A stretch of 64,000 nucleotides of DNA. Source: Taibaiella sp. KBW10. GTDB taxonomy: Bacteria > Bacteroidota > Bacteroidia > Chitinophagales > Chitinophagaceae. Under the pieces are notes generated by a model. The model did no database searches. It had not been told where the DNA came from and worked only from the letters and a program-made list of their open reading frames with translations. This document shows, one piece after another, positions 16,733 through 25,837 of this stretch (positions within the stretch are counted from its first letter, which is position 1; the number at the start of each line of letters is the position of its first letter). The position numbers and the translations under genes are program-made. The DNA lies in contig NZ_QAJI01000003.1 in assembly GCF_003852495.1 (NCBI RefSeq), forward strand, positions 487,776-551,775. Direction: 5' to 3'.

Positions 16733-18166
16733 TTATTTACCCCTACCCTGGAAGAGGACGATAAGGGTAAAGATCATGATTTTAAAATCGAGCATCAACG
16801 AGCAGTTTTCCACATACAACAGATCGTATTTCATGCGTTCGATCATCTGGTTTACGTTTTCCGCATAACCAAATTTCACCATTCCCCAGGATGTAATACC
16901 GGGTTTTACCCGATGCAAATAGCGGTAATGCGGATGGGTTTGGGTAATGATATCAATAAAGTGTTTTCTTTCGGGTCGGGGACCGACTAAGGACATTTCT
17001 CCTTTCAGTACATTGAAGAACTGAGGCAATTCATCAAAGCGCCATTTACGCATTACTTTACCCCAAGGGGTGATGCGCTGGTCATGGTCGCTGGAAAGGG
17101 CCGGGCCGTTTACTTCTGAATCGGTATACATAGACCGGAATTTCAAAATATAAAACGGATTCCCATTAAGACCGATACGCTCCTGCTTATATAAAATAGG
17201 GCCTTTAGAAGAACGTCTGACCATAATCGTGTTGATCAGGTATAAAGGACTTAATATAAAGATGGCAAATATGGAAACCAAAACATCAATCGCCCGTTTG
17301 ATCACTTTTTGCCAGTTGGGAATCAGCTCGGGAGAGATGCTGAGCATGACGGTATCAAATACATTGGAGGTACGTACCGAACCGGAAATAATATCATACA
17401 ACTCGGGCATTACCTTTACTTCAATAGGGCGATAGCTCAGTTTGACCAATATATTTTCAATCAGTTTACGTTCTGATGCCTCTAAAGCCACAACTGCTTC
17501 TTCTACTTTATATTGATCGATGATGGCTTCAATATTATCCAAAGTACCCAAATAAGGCAGATCAGGTATCATTTTGTGCGCATCCAGGGTCTGACTGTCT
17601 GCACTCACCAGGCCGACTACCTTATGTCCGATGATTTTCGGGTTTTCGATAATCTGGTTATATACAGAATTGGCTTTGCCATTGCTGCCGATAATTATGG
17701 TATTGATCCATACTTTCTGATCGATCAGTTGCTGTTTGGTTTTGCCAAAATAAAAGGTACGGACGAATAAGAGGATTAATAAATGAGCGAAGAAATACCA
17801 GGCGGTCACCTCAAAGAAATACTTAAAGCTGCCTGTATCATCTGCAAATATGTATAAACCGATAATGGTAATCCCAATAAAAGTACTGATAAAGCTGCGG
17901 AAGACTTCCTGTAATCTCGATTTTTTGAATACATCAAAATAAGTACCGGAAAGCCAGTATATCGTCAGCCAGAAAAAAGGAATTATAAGAAAGGTAAGCC
18001 AATAGTCTCTTGGGGAAAAGACATCGCTATAATAGATATCGGGGAAATCTTTTTTAAGCACCCGGTGCCGATGAAACCAGAATATAATCCATGCCCCTGC
18101 AGCAGTGATATAGTCTAATACCACTAATATATTCAAGGCGTCTTTTCTTTTCTTACTTAAATCCAA
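16733..18166 (-). CDS. Polyprenyl-phosphate sugar-1-phosphate transferase (WcaJ type)
   Basis: Starts exopolysaccharide or glycan assembly by transferring hexose-1-phosphate to undecaprenyl phosphate. It has 477 residues: four N-terminal membrane spans (about 13-30, 49-70, 86-105, 115-130), a CoA-binding-like Rossmann segment (about 145-250), one re-entrant segment (about 293-312), and a C-terminal bacterial sugar transferase domain with KFRSMYTDSE, DELPQFFNVLKGEMSLVGPRPE and KPGITSWG. The start is TTG at 18166, one base after the TAG stop of the oxidoreductase, indicating translational coupling. It is the last gene of its run. Confidence 0.88.
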   Translation of the reverse strand: MDLSKKRKDALNILVVLDYITAAGAWIIFWFHRHRVLKKDFPDIYYSDVFSPRDYWLTFLIIPFFWLTIYWLSGTYFDVFKKSRLQEVFRSFISTFIGITIIGLYIFADDTGSFKYFFEVTAWYFFAHLLILLFVRTFYFGKTKQQLIDQKVWINTIIIGSNGKANSVYNQIIENPKIIGHKVVGLVSADSQTLDAHKMIPDLPYLGTLDNIEAIIDQYKVEEAVVALEASERKLIENILVKLSYRPIEVKVMPELYDIISGSVRTSNVFDTVMLSISPELIPNWQKVIKRAIDVLVSIFAIFILSPLYLINTIMVRRSSKGPILYKQERIGLNGNPFYILKFRSMYTDSEVNGPALSSDHDQRITPWGKVMRKWRFDELPQFFNVLKGEMSLVGPRPERKHFIDIITQTHPHYRYLHRVKPGITSWGMVKFGYAENVNQMIERMKYDLLYVENCSLMLDFKIMIFTLIVLFQGRGK

Positions 18167-18167
18167 T

Positions 18168-19028
18168 CTACGCTTCTATTTGTTTTAAAATTTCATTACT
18201 CAGTTCTACTGAATTGATGGCATCAAATATAGTAACTTTAATGACGCTATCCTGACTTACCGCAGAAATAAATGAGGTCAGGGCTTCATTTATCAGAACA
18301 GTAGCGATTTGGCCTTCTTCCGGGGAGCTATGCTCTAAAAGCGCTATTTCTGATGCATATGTTTTACCATAGAGGCTTATGTTATGTACCGGTTTAAGGG
18401 CGCAACTATTGAGTACGACGGTACCCACCGCACCGTTATCAAACTGTATTCTGATACTCACAATGTCTTTCTGATCGGTGTGTACCATAACCCCATTAGC
18501 ATATATTTTCCGGACTTGCGAATGTAAGAGGTGCAGGATCAAGTCTATATGATTGTTCACCACTTCTGTCCATGAATAAAGCTGTGCCACCGTAGTATGC
18601 TTGTAATGCCATACGGACTCCATAAATTTTAGGGGCTGCCGGTTACGGGCCAGTTCCTGTATGCTATCCTGAAAACGAAAGTACAGACCAACCTGACATT
18701 TTACTTTTGCTTCCTGTATCAATTTTGCAATATGCAGGAGCTCGGTAATACCAATGACAAAGGGATTATGGATAAAAAGGTGTTTGTGAAAGAAAATCGC
18801 TTTGTAGATATACTGCACTTGTGCCGGGATGTCCAGAAAGATGTCAATAATATCTACCGCTTCTATAAGCAAATCGGCATTGTCATACTGTTGGGTACCG
18901 GCGAACACTGATTGGCCTTCTTCTGCTGCCAGCACATACCCGGTAACAACGACATGAGGTACTACCTCCCATTGTTGAATGCGTGCTGCCATAGAAGGTC
19001 CCGAACCAATAATTCCGATCTTTAACAT
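18168..19028 (-). CDS. Gfo/Idh/MocA family oxidoreductase
   Basis: A 286-residue NAD(P)-dependent dehydrogenase-like protein with the Rossmann motif IGIIGSGPSM near 4-13. It is shorter than the usual 330-360. The family's catalytic EKP triad is not obvious: the expected segment reads HNPFVIGITE, so activity is uncertain. The stop abuts the sugar-transferase start, suggesting a role in making or modifying the nucleotide sugar, or a regulatory role. ATG 19028 is preferred over TTG 19055. Confidence 0.72.
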   Translation of the reverse strand: MLKIGIIGSGPSMAARIQQWEVVPHVVVTGYVLAAEEGQSVFAGTQQYDNADLLIEAVDIIDIFLDIPAQVQYIYKAIFFHKHLFIHNPFVIGITELLHIAKLIQEAKVKCQVGLYFRFQDSIQELARNRQPLKFMESVWHYKHTTVAQLYSWTEVVNNHIDLILHLLHSQVRKIYANGVMVHTDQKDIVSIRIQFDNGAVGTVVLNSCALKPVHNISLYGKTYASEIALLEHSSPEEGQIATVLINEALTSFISAVSQDSVIKVTIFDAINSVELSNEILKQIEA

Positions 19029-19121
19029 AAATTCCCGATCCCAGATTTTCTGCAAAATACAGTTTACCTAAAATTAATCTGCCTTTTATCTTTAAAAGTT
19101 ATCCCCTTACAATCCACAATA

Positions 19122-19811
19122 TTAAATCAGGCCTTCATCTGCAAAGCTGTAATAGCTTTGTTCTGCGATTATTAAATGATCTACCAGCAGTATATCCATC
19201 AACATTGCCGCCTGTTTTATTTTTTGTGTGGTACGCTTATCTGCATCAGAAGGGGCCAGGCTACCCGAGGGATGGTTATGGCTAATAATGATTTTACTGG
19301 CTAAATGCTGTAACGCACTGCGCAGGATAAATTTTATATCTACTGTGGTCGCTGTCAACCCGCCGGAACTCACAAATTCCTGTGCAATGATGGCATTGGC
19401 CTGATTAAGGTACAGTACACAGAACTTTTCATGTTCAAAATCCTGCATCAGCGGAATAAGGATTGTTGCGGCCTCTTTGCTGGAGTTGATTTTCTCCCGG
19501 TGTAACGCATCAGCATATTGTCTTCTTTTACCCAATTCTAAGGCAGCAATGAGCGTTACCGCCTTTGCAGTGCCAATACCTTTAATTTCCTGTAATTGTT
19601 TGATTTTTAGTTTTGCTAGGGTGTTCAGATTTTGCTGCGCCAGTTTCAGCATGGAGCGACCCAGGTCTACGGCAGACTGGTTTTGGGCACCCGTAGCCAG
19701 TAAAATGGCAATCAGTTCTGCATCTGATAAGGCAGCCGCTCCTTTGAGGATGAGCTTTTCTCTGGGCTTGTCATCTGCCGCCCAGTTTTTAATAGAATTG
19801 TTGGCTTCCAT
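19122..19811 (-). CDS. radC: RadC/JAB-domain protein
   Basis: A 229-residue RadC family protein: UPF0758-type N-terminus (KLILKGAAALSDAELIAILLATG), helix-hairpin-helix segment around 65-90 (LKIKQLQEIKGIGTAKA), and JAMM metalloprotease-like domain with HNHPSG near 178-183 and SDAD near 187-190. The family was once linked to DNA repair, but its real function is unclear. It follows dprA by 8 bp. Confidence 0.9.
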   Translation of the reverse strand: MEANNSIKNWAADDKPREKLILKGAAALSDAELIAILLATGAQNQSAVDLGRSMLKLAQQNLNTLAKLKIKQLQEIKGIGTAKAVTLIAALELGKRRQYADALHREKINSSKEAATILIPLMQDFEHEKFCVLYLNQANAIIAQEFVSSGGLTATTVDIKFILRSALQHLASKIIISHNHPSGSLAPSDADKRTTQKIKQAAMLMDILLVDHLIIAEQSYYSFADEGLI

Positions 19812-19819
19812 AGTATGTT

Positions 19820-20911
19820 TTAGTTTAGTTTGTATCGTTTTCCGGGTAAGGTACTAATGATACCCTGAACTTCCAGCTGCAGGAGTATATTGGCCAATCC
19901 GGAGCTCTTCATGCCACTTTTCAATTGTAATTCATCAATATGGATGCACTCTTTTGCATCCATTAATTGTAGGATCTGTGTTTCGCCGGCACTTAAGTCT
20001 GCAAATAACTTAGTCTGTGCCGGACTTTTTATCTGCGTTTCTTTCCAGCCCAGAAAGCTCAGAACGTCATCGGCGCTGGTTACCAGCTGGGCAATCTGGG
20101 TCTGGATCAGGTAATTACATCCCAGAGAGCGGCCATCCGTTACCCTTCCGGGTACGGCGAATACCTCCCGGTTATATCCTAAGGCTAGTTTTGCCGTAAT
20201 CATAGCACCGCCCTTTATATCGGTTTCAATCACAATTGTAGCATCGGTCATGCCGGCCACGATCCGATTGCGCATCGGAAAATTTTGCCGGTCCGGTATT
20301 GTTTCTGACCAATATTCTGTGAGTAAAGCACCTTGTTGCAAGATTTCCTTCGCGATAGCGTTATGAGCCGAAGGATAGATCCGGTCCAGGCCATGTCCCA
20401 ATACACCAATAGTAGGAAGCTGCCCGCTTAAGGCCGCTCTATGTGCCAGTCCGTCGATCCCGTAAGCCATACCACTCACGACCGTGATGTTATATTCCTG
20501 TAGCCCTTTAATCAGTTCAAGGGTTATTTCTTTACCATAAGGTGTATTCTTCCGGGAACCGATAACAGCAATTTGCCTCCGGGCATTTAATGTGGTCTTT
20601 CCTTTATAAAATAGTAAGTAAGGCGCATCGGGTATTTCCTTCAGCTTTTGCGGATAATCACTATCCAGAATGGAGAGGGGTTTGATCTCCTGCCGGGCTA
20701 TAAACTGTAATTCTTGCTGAATACGTTGTTCGTTGGCAGCAGCCTTTAGATGGCTGGCTCTAGTGGTACCGATATGGGTACTCAATACTTTTGTGCTCGC
20801 ATCAAAAATAGCGGTAGCACTACCAAAATGGGTCAATAGTTTTTGTGCATAGGCATTGCCGATACCGGGGCAAAGCCCCAAGCGAAGCAAGGAGTGTATT
20901 TCTGTATTCAA
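19820..20911 (-). CDS. dprA: DNA-processing protein DprA
   Basis: A 363-residue DprA (Smf): binds incoming single-stranded DNA and loads RecA during natural transformation. An HhH-like N-terminus (LCPGIGNAYAQKLL) precedes the Rossmann-like core with VIGSRKNTPYGKE, SGMAYGIDGLAH, GHGLDRIYP and ETDIKGGAMITA, and a winged-helix C-terminus about 300-363. The start is TTG at 20911: the nearby ATG at 20930 is out of frame and no other in-frame start fits. Confidence 0.92.
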   Translation of the reverse strand: MNTEIHSLLRLGLCPGIGNAYAQKLLTHFGSATAIFDASTKVLSTHIGTTRASHLKAAANEQRIQQELQFIARQEIKPLSILDSDYPQKLKEIPDAPYLLFYKGKTTLNARRQIAVIGSRKNTPYGKEITLELIKGLQEYNITVVSGMAYGIDGLAHRAALSGQLPTIGVLGHGLDRIYPSAHNAIAKEILQQGALLTEYWSETIPDRQNFPMRNRIVAGMTDATIVIETDIKGGAMITAKLALGYNREVFAVPGRVTDGRSLGCNYLIQTQIAQLVTSADDVLSFLGWKETQIKSPAQTKLFADLSAGETQILQLMDAKECIHIDELQLKSGMKSSGLANILLQLEVQGIISTLPGKRYKLN

Positions 20912-20960
20912 AGGTTGTAGTTTTCTCCATAAATTTACTTTATCTATATATTAAAAACAA

Positions 20961-20990
20961 AAAAAGCGTTCCATAAATGGAACGCTTTTT
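20961..20990. terminator. Terminator after sucD
   Basis: A perfect 13-bp stem AAAAAGCGTTCCA / TGGAACGCTTTTT with a TAAA loop. The T-run on the minus strand suits sucD, which ends at 21009. Confidence 0.85.
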
Positions 20991-21008
20991 TCTATATTCT
21001 GAAAAAGA

Positions 21009-21881
21009 TTATTTTTTCAATACAGCAGCCATTGTTTTACCAATATCTGCAGGGCTGTCCACTACGTGGATACCACATTCACTCATAATTTTCATTTTCG
21101 CAGCAGCAGTATCATCTGCACCACCGATGATAGCACCGGCATGGCCCATACGACGACCCGGAGGCGCTGTCTGACCTGCGATAAATCCTACAACTGGTTT
21201 ACGCATGTTATCTTTTAACCATGTAGCTGCTTCTGCTTCCATGTTACCACCAATTTCACCGATCATGATGATGCCTTCCGTTTCCGGATCGTTCATCAAC
21301 AATTCTACGGCTTCTTTAGTTGTGGTACCAATGATTGGATCACCACCAATACCGATCGCTGTAGAAACGCCCAAACCTGCTTTCACCGCCTGATCAGCTG
21401 CTTCATATGTTAAAGTACCGGATTTAGATACGATACCAATTTTACCTTTTTCAAACACAAAACCAGGCATGATACCTACTTTGGCTTCGCCTGCAGTAAT
21501 TACACCAGGACAGTTAGGTCCGATTAAACGGGTGTCCTTTCCTTTAATATACTCACGGGCTTTTACCATGTCTTGTACCGGAATACCTTCTGTAATACAG
21601 ATGATGATTTTGATACCCGCATCAGACGCTTCCATAATCGCATCAGCAGCAAATGCCGGTGGTACGAAGATGATAGAAGTATCGGCTCCTGCAGTAACAA
21701 CCGCGTCTTTTACCGTATTGAATACAGGACGGTCTAAGTGTGTTGTGCCTCCTTTATTAGGGGTAACACCACCTACAACGTTGGTACCGTATTCAATCAT
21801 TTGCGTTGCGTGGAACGTACCTTCTGTACCGGTAAATCCTTGTACAATTACTTTAGAGTCTTTGTTGACTAATACAGCCAT
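21009..21881 (-). CDS. sucD: Succinyl-CoA synthetase alpha subunit
   Basis: Catalyses, with SucC, the interconversion of succinyl-CoA and succinate in the TCA cycle with ATP/GTP formation. The 290 residues have the N-terminal CoA-binding segment ([12 protein letters not shown]), GGVTPNKGG, and the phospho-histidine loop [11 protein letters not shown] near 249-259. The beta subunit gene is not in the window, so the two subunits are encoded apart. A TACTTTCG -7 element is at 21933-21940 and a strong terminator follows the gene, so it is probably monocistronic. Confidence 0.97.
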   Translation of the reverse strand: MAVLVNKDSKVIVQGFTGTEGTFHATQMIEYGTNVVGGVTPNKGGTTHLDRPVFNTVKDAVVTAGADTSIIFVPPAFAADAIMEASDAGIKIIICITEGIPVQDMVKAREYIKGKDTRLIGPNCPGVITAGEAKVGIMPGFVFEKGKIGIVSKSGTLTYEAADQAVKAGLGVSTAIGIGGDPIIGTTTKEAVELLMNDPETEGIIMIGEIGGNMEAEAATWLKDNMRKPVVGFIAGQTAPPGRRMGHAGAIIGGADDTAAAKMKIMSECGIHVVDSPADIGKTMAAVLKK

Positions 21882-21932
21882 TGTGTTTATTTTTTGTTTT
21901 TAAAAAAATTATTTTTCTACTTTTTTGCTTGG

Positions 21933-21940
21933 CGAAAGTA
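21933..21940 (-). promoter_or_regulatory. -7 element for sucD
   Basis: TACTTTCG on the minus strand, one mismatch to TAnnTTTG, leaving a leader of about 45 nt before the ATG at 21881. The same octamer precedes the CorC-like gene at 27355. Confidence 0.45.
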
Positions 21941-21970
21941 CAAAAAGATTGACAAACCTAAAAACGTAAT

Positions 21971-23584
21971 TTACGCCATAGCCTTTTTGGCCTTAGCTGC
22001 TTTTACAAATGCAACGAATAAAGGATGCGGATGTAATACGGTGCTTTTATACTCAGGGTGATATTGTGCCCCGATAAAGAACGGATGATCTTTTAACTCG
22101 ATGGTCTCTACCAAACCTGTTTCCGGATTTTTGCCGGAAGCAATCATTCCTGCAGCTTCAAACGACGGTAAGTAATCATTATTAAATTCGTAACGGTGGC
22201 GATGGCGCTCTTTAATCGTAGTTGTTCCATAAGCAACAGCCAATTTGGAATCGGGTAAGATCTCGCAGTTATAAGCACCCAAACGCATGGTACCGCCTTT
22301 TTGAGAAATGTTTTTCTGGTCGTCCATCAAATGAATGACCGGATTGGTCGTATGCGCATCCATTTCGGTAGAATGAGCATCGGTATGTCCTAATACATTC
22401 CTTGCAAATTCTACAGCAGCACACTGCATACCCAGGCAAATACCAAAGAAAGGAATCTTACTTTCTCTTGCATAGCGAATCGCTACAATTTTACCTTCTA
22501 TACCGCGGCTGCCAAATCCCGGCGCGACAAGAATACCGTCCAGTTCTTCTAATTTTTCAGCCACATTATCATCCGTCAACAGCTCAGAGTGAATGTTTTT
22601 CACGATCACTTTACATTCATTCATCGCTCCTGCGTGGATAAAGCCTTCTAAGATCGACTTATAAGCATCCTGAAGCTCTACATATTTACCAATTAAGCCT
22701 ACCGTAACGGTAGATTTCGGATAGCGTAATTTATTTAAGAATTCTTTCCAATTGCTCAGATCGGGCTCATCGCCCAAAGGCATGTTCAGTTTTTTCAAAC
22801 AGATCTCATCCAACTTTTCTTTCATCATCTCCAAAGGCACACCATATATAGTATCGGCATCCATGGCTTCGATTACCGCATCTGTAGTTACATTACAAAA
22901 TAAGGCAATCTTCTTTTTCAAGTCGTTATATAAAGAGTGTTCCGTACGACACACCAGCACATCCGGATGTACGCCGTTTTCACTCAATAATTTTACTGAG
23001 TGTTGTGTAGGTTTGGTTTTTAATTCTTTGGCTGCACTTAAATAAGGAATCAGGGTCAGGTGCACAACAATACAATTATCATCACCCATCTCCCATTTCA
23101 ACTGACGAACAGCCTCTATATACGGCAGTGATTCGATATCACCTGCAGTACCACCCAGCTCGGTGATCACTACATCATATTCTCCATTCTCGCCCAAGAG
23201 GCGCATTCTGCGCTTGATCTCGTCGGTGATATGTGGAATTACCTGAACGGTTTTGCCCAAATAGGCTCCTTCCCGCTCTCTGTTAATCACATATTGGTAT
23301 ACTCTTCCGGTTGTTACATTATTTGCCTGAGAAGTAGGTACGCCCAGGAAACGCTCGTAGTGCCCCAAGTCCAGATCGGTTTCTGCACCATCGTCCGTTA
23401 CATAACATTCTCCATGCTCATAAGGATTTAAAGTGCCCGGATCTACATTGATATAGGGATCAAATTTTTGAATGGTTGCTCTGTACCCACGCGCCTGTAA
23501 TAATTTAGCTAACGAAGCGGCAATGATGCCTTTACCTAATGAAGAAGTAACCCCACCGGTTACAAAAATATATTTAGTGTTCAT
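21971..23584 (-). CDS. pyrG: CTP synthase
   Basis: Makes CTP from UTP, ATP and glutamine. The 537-residue enzyme has its N-terminal synthase domain with [11 protein letters not shown] near 10-20 and [23 protein letters not shown] near 51-73 (quoted in part by position), and a C-terminal class I glutamine amidotransferase with GICLGMQCA (nucleophile Cys) and QYHPEYKS. A perfect TATCTTTG -7 element at 23658-23665 gives a leader of about 68 nt. Confidence 0.97.
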   Translation of the reverse strand: MNTKYIFVTGGVTSSLGKGIIAASLAKLLQARGYRATIQKFDPYINVDPGTLNPYEHGECYVTDDGAETDLDLGHYERFLGVPTSQANNVTTGRVYQYVINREREGAYLGKTVQVIPHITDEIKRRMRLLGENGEYDVVITELGGTAGDIESLPYIEAVRQLKWEMGDDNCIVVHLTLIPYLSAAKELKTKPTQHSVKLLSENGVHPDVLVCRTEHSLYNDLKKKIALFCNVTTDAVIEAMDADTIYGVPLEMMKEKLDEICLKKLNMPLGDEPDLSNWKEFLNKLRYPKSTVTVGLIGKYVELQDAYKSILEGFIHAGAMNECKVIVKNIHSELLTDDNVAEKLEELDGILVAPGFGSRGIEGKIVAIRYARESKIPFFGICLGMQCAAVEFARNVLGHTDAHSTEMDAHTTNPVIHLMDDQKNISQKGGTMRLGAYNCEILPDSKLAVAYGTTTIKERHRHRYEFNNDYLPSFEAAGMIASGKNPETGLVETIELKDHPFFIGAQYHPEYKSTVLHPHPLFVAFVKAAKAKKAMA

Positions 23585-23657
23585 AATATATGTTCAATTA
23601 ACCGGAAATAAATAAAAAAGAAACGAAGAAGAGAAAGCGTTTCAATAAGCGGTCGTG

Positions 23658-23665
23658 CAAAGATA
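23658..23665 (-). promoter_or_regulatory. -7 element for pyrG
   Basis: TATCTTTG on the minus strand is a perfect TAnnTTTG, 73 bases before the ATG. Confidence 0.6.
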
Positions 23666-23737
23666 AATATTTTTAAGAAACTGAAAGGGGTATTAAAACA
23701 TATTTTATTCCTCTATTTAGGATTGCAAGGAAAAGAA

Positions 23738-23769
23738 TTTTTCAGAATAAAAAAATTACCCTACCTTTG
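23738..23769 (+). promoter_or_regulatory. Promoter of the SRP RNA
   Basis: TTTTTC at 23738-23743, an 18-base spacer, and TACCTTTG at 23762-23769. The predicted transcript start coincides with the first base of the RNA stem at 23775. Confidence 0.65.
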
Positions 23770-23774
23770 CAGCC

Positions 23775-23868
23775 GGCAAGTCTTATACGACCAGCTCCTA
23801 TTGAAACTCCCCAGGGCAGGAATGCAGCAAGGATAGATGGTTGAGCGGTGCGATGTAAGTAACTTGCC
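23775..23868 (+). ncRNA. ffs: Signal recognition particle RNA, small bacterial type
   Basis: RNA scaffold of the SRP, which with Ffh targets nascent membrane proteins. The closing stem is GGCAAG 23775-23780 with CTTGCC 23863-23868. The conserved SRP54-binding asymmetric loop region GGCAGGAATGCAGCAAGG (about 23815-23832) and the following GCGGTGCGATGTAAGT correspond to the 4.5S RNA helix-8 hairpin. Seven T (23869-23875) form the terminator, and a good promoter lies just upstream. Confidence 0.88.
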
Positions 23869-23957
23869 TTTTTTTATGCCTGTCCCTTGACAGGTTATTT
23901 TTATTTATGTATTTTCGGCGCCATTTAAAATATTAAAAACGATAAGTACATAATCTC

Positions 23958-24506
23958 ATGAAGAAGACATTTTGCCTCCTTGCTCTGGCTTTAGGCGCCC
24001 TCACTTTATCTGCAAAAGAAAAGCAAACCCTCTCTCATAAACAGGAAAGCTATACAAAACTGTTCGTCGGTCCCGGGATTGGGATCACCTATGGTGGTAT
24101 TGTCGGTATAAAAGCAGAATTTCTCCCCATCAAGCAATTGGGCATTTTTGCAGGCGGGGGCTACTACCTGGTTAATCCCGGTTACAATGTTGGTGCCAGT
24201 TTTAAGATTTTACCCGATGCCCGGTTTTGCCCCCTGGTATATGGTATGTATGGTTGTAACTCCGCGATCAATATGGAGGGCAACAAATCTTATAATAAAG
24301 TGTATTCAGGATTCAGCACCGGTATCGGCGCAGACTTAAGGGTGGGCAAGAATAGTAACAAGCTGTTTTTCGGACTGCAGTACGGCTTCTGGAATTCCAA
24401 ATTCAACGAGGATTTTGGTCGTATTAAAGCCGATCCCCGGTTCCATGTCACCGCAGAACCGGCTCATATAGGGCTCAATTTCGGTTTTAATTTCGCCTTA
24501 AATTAA
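23958..24506 (+). CDS. Small outer-membrane beta-barrel-like protein
   Basis: A 182-residue exported protein (signal peptide 1-19, ending LSAK). The mature part has alternating Gly/aromatic strands (VGPGIGITYGG, GIFAGGGYYL, LFFGLQYGFW) and ends FNFALN, consistent with an eight-stranded outer-membrane barrel. No specific family is recognised. It is separated from the convergent small Cys protein by a perfect 27-bp inverted repeat. Confidence 0.68.
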   Translation: MKKTFCLLALALGALTLSAKEKQTLSHKQESYTKLFVGPGIGITYGGIVGIKAEFLPIKQLGIFAGGGYYLVNPGYNVGASFKILPDARFCPLVYGMYGCNSAINMEGNKSYNKVYSGFSTGIGADLRVGKNSNKLFFGLQYGFWNSKFNEDFGRIKADPRFHVTAEPAHIGLNFGFNFALN

Positions 24507-24513
24507 GTTTCAG

Positions 24514-24569
24514 TTCAATCATAAATACGGCCGCGGAAAATGTTTTCCGCGGCCGTATTTATGATTGAA
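24514..24569. terminator. Very long perfect hairpin between convergent genes
   Basis: Two perfectly complementary 27-base arms separated by TG. The core reads AAATACGGCCGCGG / CCGCGGCCGTATTT, a bidirectional terminator pattern with an extended AT-rich base. It lies only 8 bases after one gene and 13 before the end of the opposing gene. Confidence 0.8.
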
Positions 24570-24581
24570 TCTTTCTATTGC

Positions 24582-24905
24582 TTACTCTCCACCGGAAATT
24601 AAGGATGCACATGGTGCGCCTGCTTTTTCCATTTTCTCTGCTAATTCTTTATCTGGTTGTGCATCATCAGCCAGTTTGTCTAAGGTTTCGATATCTTTAT
24701 CGGTAAGCACTTTCATTACATTATCGACATAACAATCACAGAATTTAGAAGCTTTTTCTTTTTCCATACCCATTTCAGCTATACCGGCAGAACATTCTTC
24801 TTTAGATTTTGTAGCAAAGTCTTTTCTTTTATCTGCTGCGGGGTTTGCCAAGGCGATATTTGCACACAATACAGTAGCACTCAAGGCTAATAATATCTTC
24901 TTCAT
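24582..24905 (-). CDS. Small exported protein with four cysteines
   Basis: A 107-residue protein with a signal peptide (hydrophobic core 5-18, cleavage near ALA-N). The mature part is mostly charged helix with four Cys: one in KEECSAG, a CDC pair (FCDCYVDN) and one in APCASL. Two disulfides, or a metal/heme-binding role, are possible; no family is recognised. ATG at 24905 is preferred over the upstream in-frame start at 24947, since only it begins the signal peptide. Confidence 0.65.
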   Translation of the reverse strand: MKKILLALSATVLCANIALANPAADKRKDFATKSKEECSAGIAEMGMEKEKASKFCDCYVDNVMKVLTDKDIETLDKLADDAQPDKELAEKMEKAGAPCASLISGGE

Positions 24906-24996
24906 TAGAATCGTTTTTATATTAATGATTCCACAATAATACTGCATTTCATATAAACAAGCAACAAAGCCAACTCATTCTTAACATCTATTAACG

Positions 24997-25030
24997 CAAA
25001 AGCGGGCTTTTCTATAAAAGCCCGCTTTTG
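24997..25030 (-). terminator. Terminator after the DedA gene
   Basis: A perfect 15-bp stem with arms CAAAAGCGGGCTTTT and AAAAGCCCGCTTTTG and a CTAT loop, downstream of dedA on the minus strand. Confidence 0.8.
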
Positions 25031-25060
25031 AAGTATGATTTATGTTTTAGCTTATCAGGC

Positions 25061-25699
25061 TTACGCAACAGTCTTCTTTCTGTTCTTAAAGAACCCAATG
25101 ATAATAGGCAATACCGAAATCAGGATGATACCTAAAACCACTTTTTCAAAATTATCTTTTATAATAGGGATATTACCCAGAAAATACCCTAACAAGGAAA
25201 TACCCACTACCCAAAGCACACCGCCAATAACATTATAGGCAAGAAAAGTCACATACCTCATTTTCCCAATCCCCGCTACAAAAGGGGCAAAAGTGCGTAC
25301 TATAGGCACAAAACGGGCAATAATAATGGTTTGCGGCCCGTGTTTTTCATAAAAAGCATGTGTTTTATTAATATAGTCTTGTTTTACCAATTGTCGGCCA
25401 AACAGGCGTAAACGAACAAATTTATCGCCCAGATATTTTCCGATCAGGTAATTACAGGCATCGCCCAGAATGGCTGCGACGAGCATTAAACCAATACTGG
25501 TATAAATATCAAGAGAACCCTGAGCGGCAAACATCCCAACGGCAAACAATAAAGAGTCTCCAGGCAGGAAAGGCATGATCACAAGTCCTGTTTCTACAAA
25601 AATAATCAAAAACAAAATCAGGTAAATCCATTGATTGTAATCTCTGATCAGGGTAATTAAATGCTGATCTATATGCAAAATAAAATCTATCAAACCCAT
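25061..25699 (-). CDS. DedA family membrane protein
   Basis: A 212-residue DedA/VTT-domain protein. Family members flip or recycle polyprenyl phosphate and phospholipids and maintain proton motive force. The hallmark sequence is intact: VFVETGLVIMPFLPGDSLLF-type segment near 34-53, GDACNYLIGKYLG near 80-92, and FARFVPIVRTFAPFVAG near 126-142, with about five membrane spans. The promoter TATTTTTG is at 25724-25731, back to back with the rhodanese promoter. Confidence 0.88.
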   Translation of the reverse strand: MGLIDFILHIDQHLITLIRDYNQWIYLILFLIIFVETGLVIMPFLPGDSLLFAVGMFAAQGSLDIYTSIGLMLVAAILGDACNYLIGKYLGDKFVRLRLFGRQLVKQDYINKTHAFYEKHGPQTIIIARFVPIVRTFAPFVAGIGKMRYVTFLAYNVIGGVLWVVGISLLGYFLGNIPIIKDNFEKVVLGIILISVLPIIIGFFKNRKKTVA

Positions 25700-25723
25700 G
25701 CCTATTTATTTTTTTAAGTGGGA

Positions 25724-25731
25724 CAAAAATA
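25724..25731 (-). promoter_or_regulatory. -7 element for the DedA gene
   Basis: TATTTTTG on the minus strand, 24 bases before the ATG at 25699. Confidence 0.5.
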
Positions 25732-25791
25732 GTTTTTTATTTCGTTTTAACAGTCGAAAGAAGTGATGAAATTATATGCGCTTAAAAAAAG

Positions 25792-25799
25792 TATCTTTG
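25792..25799 (+). promoter_or_regulatory. -7 element deciding the rhodanese start
   Basis: TATCTTTG, a perfect TAnnTTTG. It lies inside the longer open frame beginning at 25763, so the true start is the ATG at 25838. Confidence 0.6.
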
Positions 25800-25837
25800 T
25801 AGCCTGTTTTATCAAAGAAAAATACTCAGATTTATAT

